Shown here in pieces: positions 8,327 through 17,464 of a DNA stretch of 64,000 nucleotides. The notes below the pieces were generated by a model, which worked only from the letters and a program-made list of their open reading frames with translations, ran no database searches and was not told where the DNA came from. Position numbers and translations under genes: made by a program. The stretch is from an uncultured Bacteroidales bacterium (GTDB lineage Bacteria > Bacteroidota > Bacteroidia > Bacteroidales > F082), in assembly GCA_905234645.1 (NCBI GenBank), contig CAJOIS010000006.1:26217-90216 (forward strand), in the 5' to 3' direction. Numbering within the stretch: position 1 is the first letter of the stretch; the number at the start of each line of letters is the position of its first letter.

Positions 8327-10165
8327 CTAGTTGCTTACTACAATGTTTTTCACTTCCCATGTGGGGTTGGTGGAAGTGGTGCTAGTATACTTAAAGGCGA
8401 TGTTCACATGATTACCCACAAAATAGGTAAGGTTGCAAGTGGATGGAATTATAGCCCAATCCGTTCCCGAAGGCCATTGGTCAAGATGCGGATCATACCA
8501 AGTGGCTGTGGTGACATCGTCGTAATAGTCGGAGGAGACCAAGACACTCAGAAGACCTTGTGGATCAGCATAATTAACAGCCTGTTCAAAACTCAGAGTG
8601 GCTGAATTTACTTCCGTAAGATCAATGACGGGAGAAACCAGCCAACTTTCGGTTTCAAAGCTTTGCCCCACATAGCCGGTAGCTTTCATGAATTGATATT
8701 GGGGAGAATGTGCCCAAATATAGGCCAATTCATTAGGCATAATGACGTTTTGAATGGTAAAACTTCCTTGTCCTTCGGCAAAGGATTCCGAGAAGATTAT
8801 TGAGGGTGTGGGGGTAATGGTGCTTTCTTCGATGGTGATGCTTTGGATCTCAAGAGTGCCAGCTTCGGTGTTCGTGGATAGGTATTTCACGGCGAAGGTG
8901 ACCGTTTGCCCAACATAGTCGGTCAAAGCAATCTCAGCGGTCAGGAAATCGCTCCAATCGGTGCCCTCGCTCAAGGAGGAAGGCACTTGCTCCCAGTTAG
9001 CAGTTTCTGGAGCATTGCCCCAGATATAATCTATCGATGCCCAGATGGTGACATCGTTATTGATGTCACCAAAGTAACGACCAATATAGGCCATGGTCAG
9101 CTTGGCATTATTGACACCGGTAATAGCCACTGGAGAAGAGATCAGCCAGTCTTCGTTGGCTGTATAGTTTACTCCTGTCACATAACCCGAAATCTTAGCG
9201 GTACTATATTCAATCATCCAGCTTTGGGCACCCATCACGTCATAGGTCATGTAAGTACCAAATTCAGTAGCAAACGACTGGCTATACGGCAAGGTCTGTA
9301 CTTCGCCTAATTTTGTAGAAAAATTCGCAACTAAGGTGCGCGCGCTCTCCACCACAAATGAAAAAGAAGAATTGGAGGAAACGATATCACCATTTTCTGT
9401 CCAGTAACTGAACGAATAGCCATCATTGGCCGTGGCTGTCAGCGTACAATACTCTCCATTAAGGTAGGTACCGCCGCCTGTTACGGTTCCTCCTTCGGTC
9501 GGAGAAGAAGAAACACTGATCAAATAAAATGGTGTGGGACTGCCATCAAGCCCAAGAACCCTGTTTTCGCCATCCACATTGACCGCTCCCGGAGTAGCAT
9601 CGGCATAATACCAACGACCGTCTGCATTGCGGCTGTAAGAGGCTGGGGCTGCGTTGTTGGCATAACCGTAGGCCTCGCCGTTCAGCTCGATGTTGGTCAA
9701 ATTGAAGTCGTCGACAGATTCACCTGTTGGACTATAGAGCTGGATGCGGATATTCTTTTTGGCGGAGAGACCGCTGTAAAAGATAAGTGCCTCAGGGTAA
9801 TCTTCGTGATCAAGAAGGACGTCTTCACTAAAAAGAAGGAGATAACCATGTGCTTCAATCGTAACCCCAGCCGTTCCTATCCAGTTTTGATTGTCATCTT
9901 TCGTAATACACACGCCTTCCATGTTAATGGCCTCGTTGCTGGTGTTATAGATCTCGATGAACTTATCGTTGCCGTTCAACTCATTCAACCGCAACCTGGA
10001 ATAGTCGTAATAAGTGGGCTCATCACCGCCACCCCCTCCGGAATTGCCTCCTCCTGATCCTGAGTTGAACACCTGCCCTACCGGAATCTCATGGTCTTTG
10101 TTACATGACAAAACAGCCACTAAAAGTGCTAAAACCGATATTAGTATATATTTCTTCGTTTTCAT
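8327..10165 (-). CDS. Lipoprotein with lamin-tail domain and two choice-of-anchor J-like domains
   Basis: A 612-residue protein with a lipoprotein signal peptide ending ...VAVLSC. The residues after the cysteine (CNKDHE) contain a Lys-Asp pair like the surface-export signal of Bacteroidota lipoproteins, so display on the outer face is likely. A Gly/Ser linker precedes a lamin-tail-type domain (RLRLNELNGNDKFIEIYNT), an InlB-type bacterial repeat (GGTVTGGGTYLNGEYCTLTA, GYSFSYWTENG) and two similar beta-sandwich domains of the choice-of-anchor J type (SQSFATEFGTYM..., SESFAEGQGSFT...). These domains occur in surface adhesins and nucleases; no catalytic domain is visible. It is the only non-PEGA gene inside the 17.4-0.9 kb operon, spaced 13 and 15 bp from its neighbours. 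Confidence 0.8.
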   Translation of the reverse strand: MKTKKYILISVLALLVAVLSCNKDHEIPVGQVFNSGSGGGNSGGGGGDEPTYYDYSRLRLNELNGNDKFIEIYNTSNEAINMEGVCITKDDNQNWIGTAGVTIEAHGYLLLFSEDVLLDHEDYPEALIFYSGLSAKKNIRIQLYSPTGESVDDFNLTNIELNGEAYGYANNAAPASYSRNADGRWYYADATPGAVNVDGENRVLGLDGSPTPFYLISVSSSPTEGGTVTGGGTYLNGEYCTLTATANDGYSFSYWTENGDIVSSNSSFSFVVESARTLVANFSTKLGEVQTLPYSQSFATEFGTYMTYDVMGAQSWMIEYSTAKISGYVTGVNYTANEDWLISSPVAITGVNNAKLTMAYIGRYFGDINNDVTIWASIDYIWGNAPETANWEQVPSSLSEGTDWSDFLTAEIALTDYVGQTVTFAVKYLSTNTEAGTLEIQSITIEESTITPTPSIIFSESFAEGQGSFTIQNVIMPNELAYIWAHSPQYQFMKATGYVGQSFETESWLVSPVIDLTEVNSATLSFEQAVNYADPQGLLSVLVSSDYYDDVTTATWYDPHLDQWPSGTDWAIIPSTCNLTYFVGNHVNIAFKYTSTTSTNPTWEVKNIVVSN

Positions 10166-10178
10166 AGTCTTTATTTCT

Positions 10179-11774
10179 TTAGAAAGATATACCTACGCCT
10201 ATTTTGGCTTCGAGATACTTTGTATTGATGCTTTGTATGCCCAGGGAGAACACCATGGGACCGCCATGGATGATCACGCCGGCATCCAAGCTATAGCCCC
10301 TGTAGGAGTCATCGGTGTTGTATACCCAGGCGCCGTTTTCGACGTCGTTGAGTTCCCAAAACACGCCCCGGTAGCCGTAACCGCCACCTAGATAGATATC
10401 CAAGGGATCCAACAGTTTGACAATCAGTCCCACCGAGCCTCCTATGCGCTCGGTGGCCTTATTGCCTGAATAGGAGTATTCTTCAGTCATCCCTTCGATG
10501 ACTCCTTCCCCATCGCAGGTATTGGGGGCGACTATGTCGCTGAAGTTAGTGCCGAAGCTCAGGTACCATCCGAGTGCTTTTACTGATCCTACGGTTAGTC
10601 CGAACGAGGTTTGGGGCGCTAAGGCGTATGCGGCGTTGGCCAGGACAAAGTACGATCTCCTCCTATTGGTCGGCGTGGTTTTGGGCGTGACTGTGGTTGG
10701 ATTTACCGTGGAAGTCGTGGGCTTGTTTTCTTTCTTTAAGGATGCGTTTACCTGGGCCCGTTCTCCCTTTTTGACGACTACGGTCTCATTGTGGGTGGTG
10801 TAACCGTCTTTCGTGAGGCGGATGCTGTGTTGGCCCACCAGGACTTCGTTGAACGATTTCGGGGTCTTGCCCATGTCCTTGCCGTCGAGGAAGATGGTGG
10901 CCATACCGGGGCTGCTCGCCACGTTCAGTGAGCCGTAGATGGGCTTGGGGGCTTGCAGGATGATGGTCTGTCCGTTCATCTCGATGGTGATCTCCTTGGT
11001 GGTTCGGGAGGTCTCATAGCCTTCTTGCTTACACTCCATCAGGTAGGTGCCGTTGCCCAGCGGTCCGGTCCAAGTACGGAGGCCTTTCTTCTCGTTGTTC
11101 ACCCAGATCTCGGCGTCGGCATCCACTTTAATGGTGATCTCGGCAAAATTGGGTTTCAGGTTCACGACGACCGTTTTGGTGTTCTCCGGGTCGTCCACTG
11201 TCACCTTGCCGGCTTCGGTGAGGTAGTCGGAGGCACGCACGCGGTAGTCGTAGGTGCCGAAGTCGACATATTTTGTGGCGAAGCCTTCGGCATCGACGCT
11301 CCACAGCTGGTCGTTGACCTCGAGGGTGGCGTTGGCCGGGGTGATCTGGAAGGACAGGAACTGCTGTCGTACCTCTTCTTTAATGATGGTCTCCACCTTG
11401 GCGGTGGTGAGCACCATCTCGTAGGTGCGTTCGGCTTCGATCGTTTCGGGGAATATATAGTCGCGCAACACGCCGAGTTGTTGGTGCAGAATGGTGATCT
11501 TGCGCAGTCCGCGCGGCACCCACACCCAAATCTCGCCGTTACGCTGCTTGGTGTCGATGACACCCAGGGCACCCCCTTCGAAGGTGAAGCCCTTCTCGGT
11601 GGTCACCACCTTGATCAGGGCCGCCACCTGACCGTTTTGGTCGATGCGTTTCCCTTCCTTGCTCGACGCGGTGATATCCATCGGCAGAGCCCTGAACGAC
11701 TTCACCGCGATGTTTTGGGCTGTCGCGCCGAGGGCCGACAGCAAAAGCAGAAGTATGGCTATTCTTTTCATCAT
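10179..11774 (-). CDS. Secreted PEGA-repeat protein with C-terminal beta-rich barrel-like domain
   Basis: A 531-residue protein: signal peptide (ends SALGATAQ), shared N-terminal domain, then PEGA-like repeats 1, 3 and 4; the FGWIEV-type second repeat is absent, as in the paralogue at 25.6 kb. A Thr/Pro/Asn-rich linker (about 352-372) leads to a 160-residue C-terminal domain with alternating small and aromatic residues and terminal ...KIGVGISF, typical of outer-membrane beta-barrels. A short internal match (FGLTVGSVKALGW) resembles FGFTVGAVDEIGW in the 17.5-kb paralogue, so the barrel-like domains are themselves related. The start MMKR overlaps the upstream stop by ATGA. Probable envelope protein of unknown ligand. 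Confidence 0.82.
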   Translation of the reverse strand: MMKRIAILLLLLSALGATAQNIAVKSFRALPMDITASSKEGKRIDQNGQVAALIKVVTTEKGFTFEGGALGVIDTKQRNGEIWVWVPRGLRKITILHQQLGVLRDYIFPETIEAERTYEMVLTTAKVETIIKEEVRQQFLSFQITPANATLEVNDQLWSVDAEGFATKYVDFGTYDYRVRASDYLTEAGKVTVDDPENTKTVVVNLKPNFAEITIKVDADAEIWVNNEKKGLRTWTGPLGNGTYLMECKQEGYETSRTTKEITIEMNGQTIILQAPKPIYGSLNVASSPGMATIFLDGKDMGKTPKSFNEVLVGQHSIRLTKDGYTTHNETVVVKKGERAQVNASLKKENKPTTSTVNPTTVTPKTTPTNRRRSYFVLANAAYALAPQTSFGLTVGSVKALGWYLSFGTNFSDIVAPNTCDGEGVIEGMTEEYSYSGNKATERIGGSVGLIVKLLDPLDIYLGGGYGYRGVFWELNDVENGAWVYNTDDSYRGYSLDAGVIIHGGPMVFSLGIQSINTKYLEAKIGVGISF

Positions 11775-13486
11775 TTCTGGTTTTTAAGATTATCCTTGGC
11801 CAATAAAGACTCACAAAAGCCATCCATCTTATCCATCAACGCTTCTTCAAGCATAGCAGCGATATCTGTCGAAACAGTTGGCTTACTGGAACACACCACA
11901 CTCGCAATTAACTTGGTAGTATGTGGGTCCAGAGCTTCAAGATGAACTTCCATAGAATACCGTGGCCCAATTCGTTTCATTGTATAATTGAGTTCTATCA
12001 ATACATCAGGTTTCAAAAAATGATTATTCTCACCTTTCTTTATTGCATCACTAAGGTTTTCTATAGGGAAACCTCTCTCAGCCATTAAAGTGCTGAGCTT
12101 ATCCATCGCCTTAACCATATCTGAATCGTTTTGCAAAGCCTTTTTGTAATCAGGTTCAGATTTCATGACATAACCGTTCTTAAAACACCATGAATTGCTC
12201 GGCACAACCATTATAGACATGAGCCTTCTAATTAGTTCAATCTGCAACATTTTGCGCTCGCCTTTGGCGATGGTCACGGTCTCGGTGTAGTTGTTGTGGT
12301 TGTCCTTGGTCAACAGGAGGCTGTGCTCTCCGATGAGGATCTCGTTGATGATTTTGGGTGTCTGGCCCACCTCTTGGCCGTCGATATAGATGGTGGCCAT
12401 GGCGGGCTCGCTCTCTACCATTAATGAGCCATAGATGGGTTTCGGCGAGGCTAAGACGATGGTCTCACCGTCCATTTGGTTGGTGATTTCCTTCGTCGTC
12501 AGGGTGGATTCGTGGTTGGCGCGTTTGCATTCGATCTTGTATACACCCGTGGGGAGGTCGCCCGACCAGGAACGCATGCCTTTCCGTTCGTCGTTCACCC
12601 AAATCTCGGCGTCGGCATCCACCTGAAGTGTGACGTGGGCGAAGTCGGCGGTGAGGCTGGGGCTTACCTTGGTGGTCTCATTATCGGAAACGGTCACCAC
12701 GGTGATGAAGGGCTCATACAGCTCTTTGACAATTCGCACGTTGTGCTGTCCGCTTTTCAGTTGTCCGCTCTTGCAGGGCGCCCTGCCGATGATGGCGTTG
12801 TCGACATACACCGCAGCGCCTTGCAGCAGTCCGTCGCCCGATACTTCAATCCATCCAAAGTTAGGCATCAGGCTGATGGTCTTTTGAACGGTGTTGTGGG
12901 GATCGTTCACCGTCACCTTGCCTGCATCGGGATGGTAGTTGGGGGCTTGCACGCGGTAAGAATAAGTTCCGAAGTTCACGAATTTGCTGGCGCTGCCTGA
13001 GGGCGACAGGGTCCACATTTGGTCGTCCACCTCCAGGATGGCGTCGGGCGGATCGATCTGGAACATCAGGTATTGTTCATGGATCTGTTCTTTCACAATG
13101 GTTTCCACAGTGCCCGTCACCAACTGCATCTCGTAGGTGCGTTCGGCTTCAATCTCCACAGGGAACATATAGTCGCGAAGCACGCCGAGCAGTGGGTGTT
13201 TGATGGTGATTTTCCGTAGTGATCGCGGCACCCATACCCACACTTCGCCTGTCTCTTGTCGGGTGTCGACGATGCCTAAAGAGCCGCCTTCAAAAACGAA
13301 GCCAGTCTCAGTTGTCACCACCTTGATCAAAGCCGCCACCTGCCCGTTTTGGTCGATGCGTTTCCCTTCCAGGCTCGATGCCGTCCTGTCGAACGGCAGG
13401 GCCCGGAACGACTTCACCGCGATGTTTTGGGCGGTAACGCCCAAGCCCCATGAGGCAAGTATTAGAAAGAAGACAATCCGTTTCAT
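11771..13486 (-). CDS. Secreted PEGA-repeat protein with DUF6175-like C-terminal domain
   Basis: A 571-residue protein with signal peptide, the shared N-terminal domain (VKSFRALPFDRTASSLEG) and four PEGA-like repeats. From about residue 420 it carries an unrelated domain beginning MSIMVVPSNSWCFKNGY, with the later segments LMAERGFPIENL and IELNYTMKRIGPRYSM. This resembles my recollection of the Bacteroidota family DUF6175 (IMVVPSD.WC.NGY, MAERGFPLKNL), whose function is unknown. It is the only such C-terminus in the array. Its start shares a base with the upstream stop (TAATG) and its stop overlaps the next start. Envelope location inferred from the signal peptide. Confidence 0.8.
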   Translation of the reverse strand: MKRIVFFLILASWGLGVTAQNIAVKSFRALPFDRTASSLEGKRIDQNGQVAALIKVVTTETGFVFEGGSLGIVDTRQETGEVWVWVPRSLRKITIKHPLLGVLRDYMFPVEIEAERTYEMQLVTGTVETIVKEQIHEQYLMFQIDPPDAILEVDDQMWTLSPSGSASKFVNFGTYSYRVQAPNYHPDAGKVTVNDPHNTVQKTISLMPNFGWIEVSGDGLLQGAAVYVDNAIIGRAPCKSGQLKSGQHNVRIVKELYEPFITVVTVSDNETTKVSPSLTADFAHVTLQVDADAEIWVNDERKGMRSWSGDLPTGVYKIECKRANHESTLTTKEITNQMDGETIVLASPKPIYGSLMVESEPAMATIYIDGQEVGQTPKIINEILIGEHSLLLTKDNHNNYTETVTIAKGERKMLQIELIRRLMSIMVVPSNSWCFKNGYVMKSEPDYKKALQNDSDMVKAMDKLSTLMAERGFPIENLSDAIKKGENNHFLKPDVLIELNYTMKRIGPRYSMEVHLEALDPHTTKLIASVVCSSKPTVSTDIAAMLEEALMDKMDGFCESLLAKDNLKNQK

Positions 13487-15528
13487 TATTTTAATTCTTT
13501 CAACTTTTTCTTAGCAGATTCTGATCCTAGGTCAGCGGCTTTCTGGTACCATTTTTTGGCTTCTTTGATATCCAACTTAGCGCCTTCCCCGTGTTCGTAG
13601 AAATAACCAATGTTTATCATGGCTGTGGTATTTCCTTGTTCTGATGCTTTGAGGTACCATTTCATGGCTTCTTCATAGTTACGCTTAACGCCATAGCCAT
13701 TAAAGTACATATATCCTAAATTAGTCTGAGCTGACATATGTCCCTTTTCAGCAGCTTGGCGATACCATTTTACTGCTTCATTATAATCTTTGGTTATTCC
13801 AATACCATTTTGATACATATAGCCCAAATCCGTCTGCCCTACAGGGTCCCCTTGCTCTGCGGACATGCGGTACCATTTTACCGCTTCATTATAATCTTGT
13901 TTTACTCCGAAACCATTTTTATACAAATAGCCTAAATTGTTCATCCCGTAGGCACTGCCCAAATCTATCGACTTTCTAATAAGTTCCAAGGCTTTTTCAT
14001 AATCGACTTCGCCACAGTTCTTTTCTACATATATATCCGACATCCACGCATAAGCATCTCCGTTGTTTTGGTCGATGGCGGCTTGGAACCATCGACGAGC
14101 TTGTTCACAATCTTGCTCCGTTCCCTTGCCTTTGTAATACATTCGTCCGAGCATGACTTGAGCGTTGGCATCACCTGCCTGGGCGCCTTTGGTGAATTGC
14201 TCAAAAGCACGGGTAAAGTCGCATTGGTCGTAATAGGCCTTGCCCTTGGCATAGTAGTCTTCGTTAGACAGGGTGACGTTCACCTGCTTCCTTTCCCCTT
14301 TCACGATAGTCACGGTTTCGACATGGTCGTAGTAGCCATCCTTGCTCAGTTTCAACTGGTGGGGTCCGATGATGAGTTTGTTGATGATCTTCGGGGTCTC
14401 CCCTTCTTCTTTGCCGTCGATGAAAAGGGTGGCCATGTCGGGGGTGCTCTCCACCACCAGTGAGCCATAGATGGGGATGGGCGGATCGAGCCGGACGACC
14501 TGGCCGTTCATCTGGTTGGTGATCTCCATGCGGGTCACCGTGGTCTCGTGGTTGGCTTGGCGGCATTCCATCTTGTAATTGCCGTTGGCGAGGTCGCCGG
14601 TCCATGAGCCGATGCCTTTCCTCTCTTCGTTCACCCAAATCTCGGCGTCGGCATCCACTGTGAGGGTCACCCTGGCGAAGTCAGCCGTCAGTGTCGGCGA
14701 AAGCGTGGTAGTCTCGTTGTCGCGTACGACGACACGTTCCGTGTAGGGGGCATACATCTCCCGTGCGATCTTCACCGTATGTTCGCCGCTTTTCAGGGCT
14801 TCGCTCTTACAGGGGGCTTTGCCGATGAAGGCGTTATCGACATACACCGCCGCGTTTTGGACTTCGTTGCCTTTGACCTCGATCCAGCCGAAGTTGGGCA
14901 TGAGGGTGATGGTCACGGTCTGTTTGTCGTTGGGGTCGTTCACGGTCACGTTGCCGGCTTCGGGATGGTAGTTGGCGGCTTGCACGCGGTAGCTATAGGT
15001 GCCGAAATCCATAAGGCGTCGTGCCATACCTTCGGGTGACACGGTCCACACTTGGTCGTTGACTTCGAGCATGGCGTCGGGCGGGGTGATTTGGAACACC
15101 AGGAACTGCTCTCGGGGCACATCCTCCACGATGGTCTTCACCTTGCCGGTGGTGAGCACCATCTCGTAGGTGCGTTCGGCTTCGATCTCCACGGGGAACA
15201 TGTAGTCTCTCAAGCCGCCGAGCTGTTGGTGGAGTATGGTGATCTTACGCAGTCCACGGGGCACCCACACCCAGATCTCCCCTACCCTTTGCTGGGTATT
15301 CACGATGCCCAAGGCGCCGCCTTCGAACACGAATCCCGTTTCGGTGGTCATCACTTTGATCAGCGCTGCCACCTGCCCGTTCTGGTCGAAGCGCTTGCCC
15401 TCTAAGCTCGACGCGGTGATGTCGGTTGGCAAGGCCCTGAACGACTGCACGGAGATGTTTTGTGCAAAGACTGCGAGAGTTGCGAAAAGGAAGAAGAGTA
15501 AAAAATAATGTCTTTTCATAGAAAACAA
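13486..15528 (-). CDS. Secreted PEGA-repeat protein with Sel1/TPR repeats
   Basis: A 680-residue paralogue starting MFSMKRHYFLLFFLF; the internal Met (MKRHYF) is an equally good start and gives the more usual signal peptide. Shared N-terminal domain, four PEGA-like repeats, then about seven helical units. The first ones are irregular (FTKGAQAGDANAQVMLGRMY, then a unit with EKNCGEVDYEKALELIRKSI), followed by four regular Sel1 repeats. The irregular front half suggests an older, separate origin of this repeat block from those at 0.9-7 kb. It lies 14 bp after its upstream neighbour in the same operon. Likely periplasmic or surface protein-binding scaffold. Confidence 0.83.
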   Translation of the reverse strand: MFSMKRHYFLLFFLFATLAVFAQNISVQSFRALPTDITASSLEGKRFDQNGQVAALIKVMTTETGFVFEGGALGIVNTQQRVGEIWVWVPRGLRKITILHQQLGGLRDYMFPVEIEAERTYEMVLTTGKVKTIVEDVPREQFLVFQITPPDAMLEVNDQVWTVSPEGMARRLMDFGTYSYRVQAANYHPEAGNVTVNDPNDKQTVTITLMPNFGWIEVKGNEVQNAAVYVDNAFIGKAPCKSEALKSGEHTVKIAREMYAPYTERVVVRDNETTTLSPTLTADFARVTLTVDADAEIWVNEERKGIGSWTGDLANGNYKMECRQANHETTVTRMEITNQMNGQVVRLDPPIPIYGSLVVESTPDMATLFIDGKEEGETPKIINKLIIGPHQLKLSKDGYYDHVETVTIVKGERKQVNVTLSNEDYYAKGKAYYDQCDFTRAFEQFTKGAQAGDANAQVMLGRMYYKGKGTEQDCEQARRWFQAAIDQNNGDAYAWMSDIYVEKNCGEVDYEKALELIRKSIDLGSAYGMNNLGYLYKNGFGVKQDYNEAVKWYRMSAEQGDPVGQTDLGYMYQNGIGITKDYNEAVKWYRQAAEKGHMSAQTNLGYMYFNGYGVKRNYEEAMKWYLKASEQGNTTAMINIGYFYEHGEGAKLDIKEAKKWYQKAADLGSESAKKKLKELK

Positions 15529-15542
15529 AAATTACGTGTTTT

Positions 15543-17390
15543 TTATGGCCAATACTCATCCAAGAAAGACCAACTTAAGCCTACAGCCCAGCCGCTACGG
15601 GAGACCGACCCGAATTTGCCGGTAAAGAATTCAACATATAGTCCTATTCCAAACAAGGGGTCTGCTCCTGCGTGTATGTATTCCAATCTGGTAGTCAGAA
15701 CGGAAGACAATCCTGAGTAGTCCAAGAAACTATAGCCGAGATTCGTGCCAGCGTACAACAGCAACACATCGAAAGGACCAATACCGTCATCCGCAATCCT
15801 CAAGACGGCTCCGCCGCCCATATCCAAGGACCCGATGCCGTCTCTCGTGCCTCCATTGGGCCATCCGCGGAAATTGCCCTCCACTTGCCAACCCACACGT
15901 TTATTGATGGAGCCTACGCCGACATTAAAATCCATGCAGAAGCCATTGGAACTGCTGCCGAACGCTACACTCGTCATGTTCAAATAGCGAATAGGAATTT
16001 GATAGTTGGACTTGCTTGTCTTTTTGTTCGACGAGGAACTTGACGGTTTCGTGGTGGTGGTCTTATTGTTGTTGCCGGTGGTGTTGTTGGTGGGTTTCGT
16101 CGTGGTTTGTGGTTTGGTAGTGGTTTGAGGTTTGGTGGTCAGGGTGGCCTTCACCTCTTTGCGTTCGCCTTTGGCGATGGTGATGGTCTCGGTATAGTCG
16201 GAATAGCCATCTTTGCTCAGGCTCAGTTTATGCTGTCCGACGAGGATTTCGGGGAAGAAGTTGGGGGTCTCGCCGATCGACTGTCCGTCGAGGGAGATCT
16301 TGGCGAAGTTAGGGGTGCTTTCCACGTTGAGCATGCCATAGATGGGTGTAGGCGGCGTCAGGTTGATGGTCTGGCCGTCCATCTTGGGGTCGATCTTTTG
16401 GGTGGTCACTGACGGTTCGTGGCCTGCCATGCGGCATTCGATGCGGTAGTTGCCTGTGGCCAGGTTGCCGGTCCAGGTGCGGGAGCCTTTCTTCTCGTCG
16501 TTGACGAAGATCTCAGCATTGGCGTTCACCGTGAGGGTGACGTGGGCGAAATTGGCCTTCATGGTGGGGTTGACGGTCACGGTCTGTTCGTCGCTCACCG
16601 ACACGCTTTGGGTGAAGGGCTCGTAGAGTTCCTTGACGATTTTCACCGTGTAGTTGCCGCTTTTCAGGTTGCCGCTTTTGCAGGGTGCCTTGCCGATGTA
16701 TGCGTTGTCGATATACACGTCGGCCCCTTTGGCGGAGTTCCCTCCCACTTCGACCCAGCCGAAATTGGGTTTCAGGGTGACGGAGAGTATCTTCTTCTGT
16801 TTGGGGTCGTTGACGGTGACGCGTCCCGCTTCGGTGTGGTAGTCGGGGGCTTGCACGCGGTAGGTGTAGGTGCCGAAGTCGACGAGTTTGCTGGCGGCGC
16901 CGTCGGTCACGGGCCATATCTCGTCGTTCACTTCGAGCACGGCGTTTTGGGGGTTGAGTTGGAAGATCAGATACTGTTGGGTATAGCTGGGTGTGCCGGT
17001 ATTGTTGCTGGCTTTTGAGGTCAGCAGCACCATCTCGTAGGTGCGTTCCGCTTCGATGATCACGGGGAATTCATAATTCCGCAGCACGCCGAAATGTCGG
17101 TTCAGGATGGTGATCTTGCGGAGTTTTTGTGGGACCCAGACCCATATCTCGCCATTGCGTTCCTCCACGTCGACGATGCCGAGCGTGCCGCCTTCGAACG
17201 AAAAGCCTGTTTCGGTGGTCACCACTTTGATGAGGGCCGCCACATTGCCGTTTTGGTCGATTTTCCGACCTTCCTTGCTCATGGTAGTCAAGTCGTTTTG
17301 CAGGTATGTAAACGATTTGACCTCAATGCCTTGTGCGTATGCGCTTAGGGCCGCTATGACTAATAAAGCGAGTACGTAGAATCTTTTCAT
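15543..17390 (-). CDS. Secreted PEGA-repeat protein with Thr/Asn-rich linker and barrel-like domain
   Basis: A 615-residue protein and first gene of the nine-gene operon that runs to 934. It has a signal peptide (MKRFYVLALLVIAALSAYAQ), the shared N-terminal domain, four PEGA-like repeats to about residue 410, then a low-complexity linker with three KPQTT-like units and Thr/Asn/Ser runs. The C-terminal 150 residues are glycine- and aromatic-rich (GRVGWQVEGNF-like, LYVEFFTGKFG) and look like a beta-barrel or beta-sandwich outer-membrane domain. A good promoter (17417-17446) stands upstream. Function unknown beyond envelope location. Confidence 0.83.
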   Translation of the reverse strand: MKRFYVLALLVIAALSAYAQGIEVKSFTYLQNDLTTMSKEGRKIDQNGNVAALIKVVTTETGFSFEGGTLGIVDVEERNGEIWVWVPQKLRKITILNRHFGVLRNYEFPVIIEAERTYEMVLLTSKASNNTGTPSYTQQYLIFQLNPQNAVLEVNDEIWPVTDGAASKLVDFGTYTYRVQAPDYHTEAGRVTVNDPKQKKILSVTLKPNFGWVEVGGNSAKGADVYIDNAYIGKAPCKSGNLKSGNYTVKIVKELYEPFTQSVSVSDEQTVTVNPTMKANFAHVTLTVNANAEIFVNDEKKGSRTWTGNLATGNYRIECRMAGHEPSVTTQKIDPKMDGQTINLTPPTPIYGMLNVESTPNFAKISLDGQSIGETPNFFPEILVGQHKLSLSKDGYSDYTETITIAKGERKEVKATLTTKPQTTTKPQTTTKPTNNTTGNNNKTTTTKPSSSSSNKKTSKSNYQIPIRYLNMTSVAFGSSSNGFCMDFNVGVGSINKRVGWQVEGNFRGWPNGGTRDGIGSLDMGGGAVLRIADDGIGPFDVLLLYAGTNLGYSFLDYSGLSSVLTTRLEYIHAGADPLFGIGLYVEFFTGKFGSVSRSGWAVGLSWSFLDEYWP

Positions 17391-17416
17391 AAGTGCCGTC
17401 TATATATAATAGGGCA

Positions 17417-17446
17417 CAAAGATAAGAATAATCATCCGAAAAACAA
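17417..17446 (-). promoter_or_regulatory. Bacteroidota-type promoter of the nine-gene PEGA operon
   Basis: On the minus strand TATCTTTG (-7, 17417-17424) is preceded by TTG (-33, 17444-17446) with a 19-nt spacer, an exact match to the TTG-N19-TAnnTTTG pattern. The start of transcription would be near 17411, about 20 nt before the ATG at 17390. Confidence 0.75.
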
Positions 17447-17464
17447 AGAAAGAATTACAAAGGT

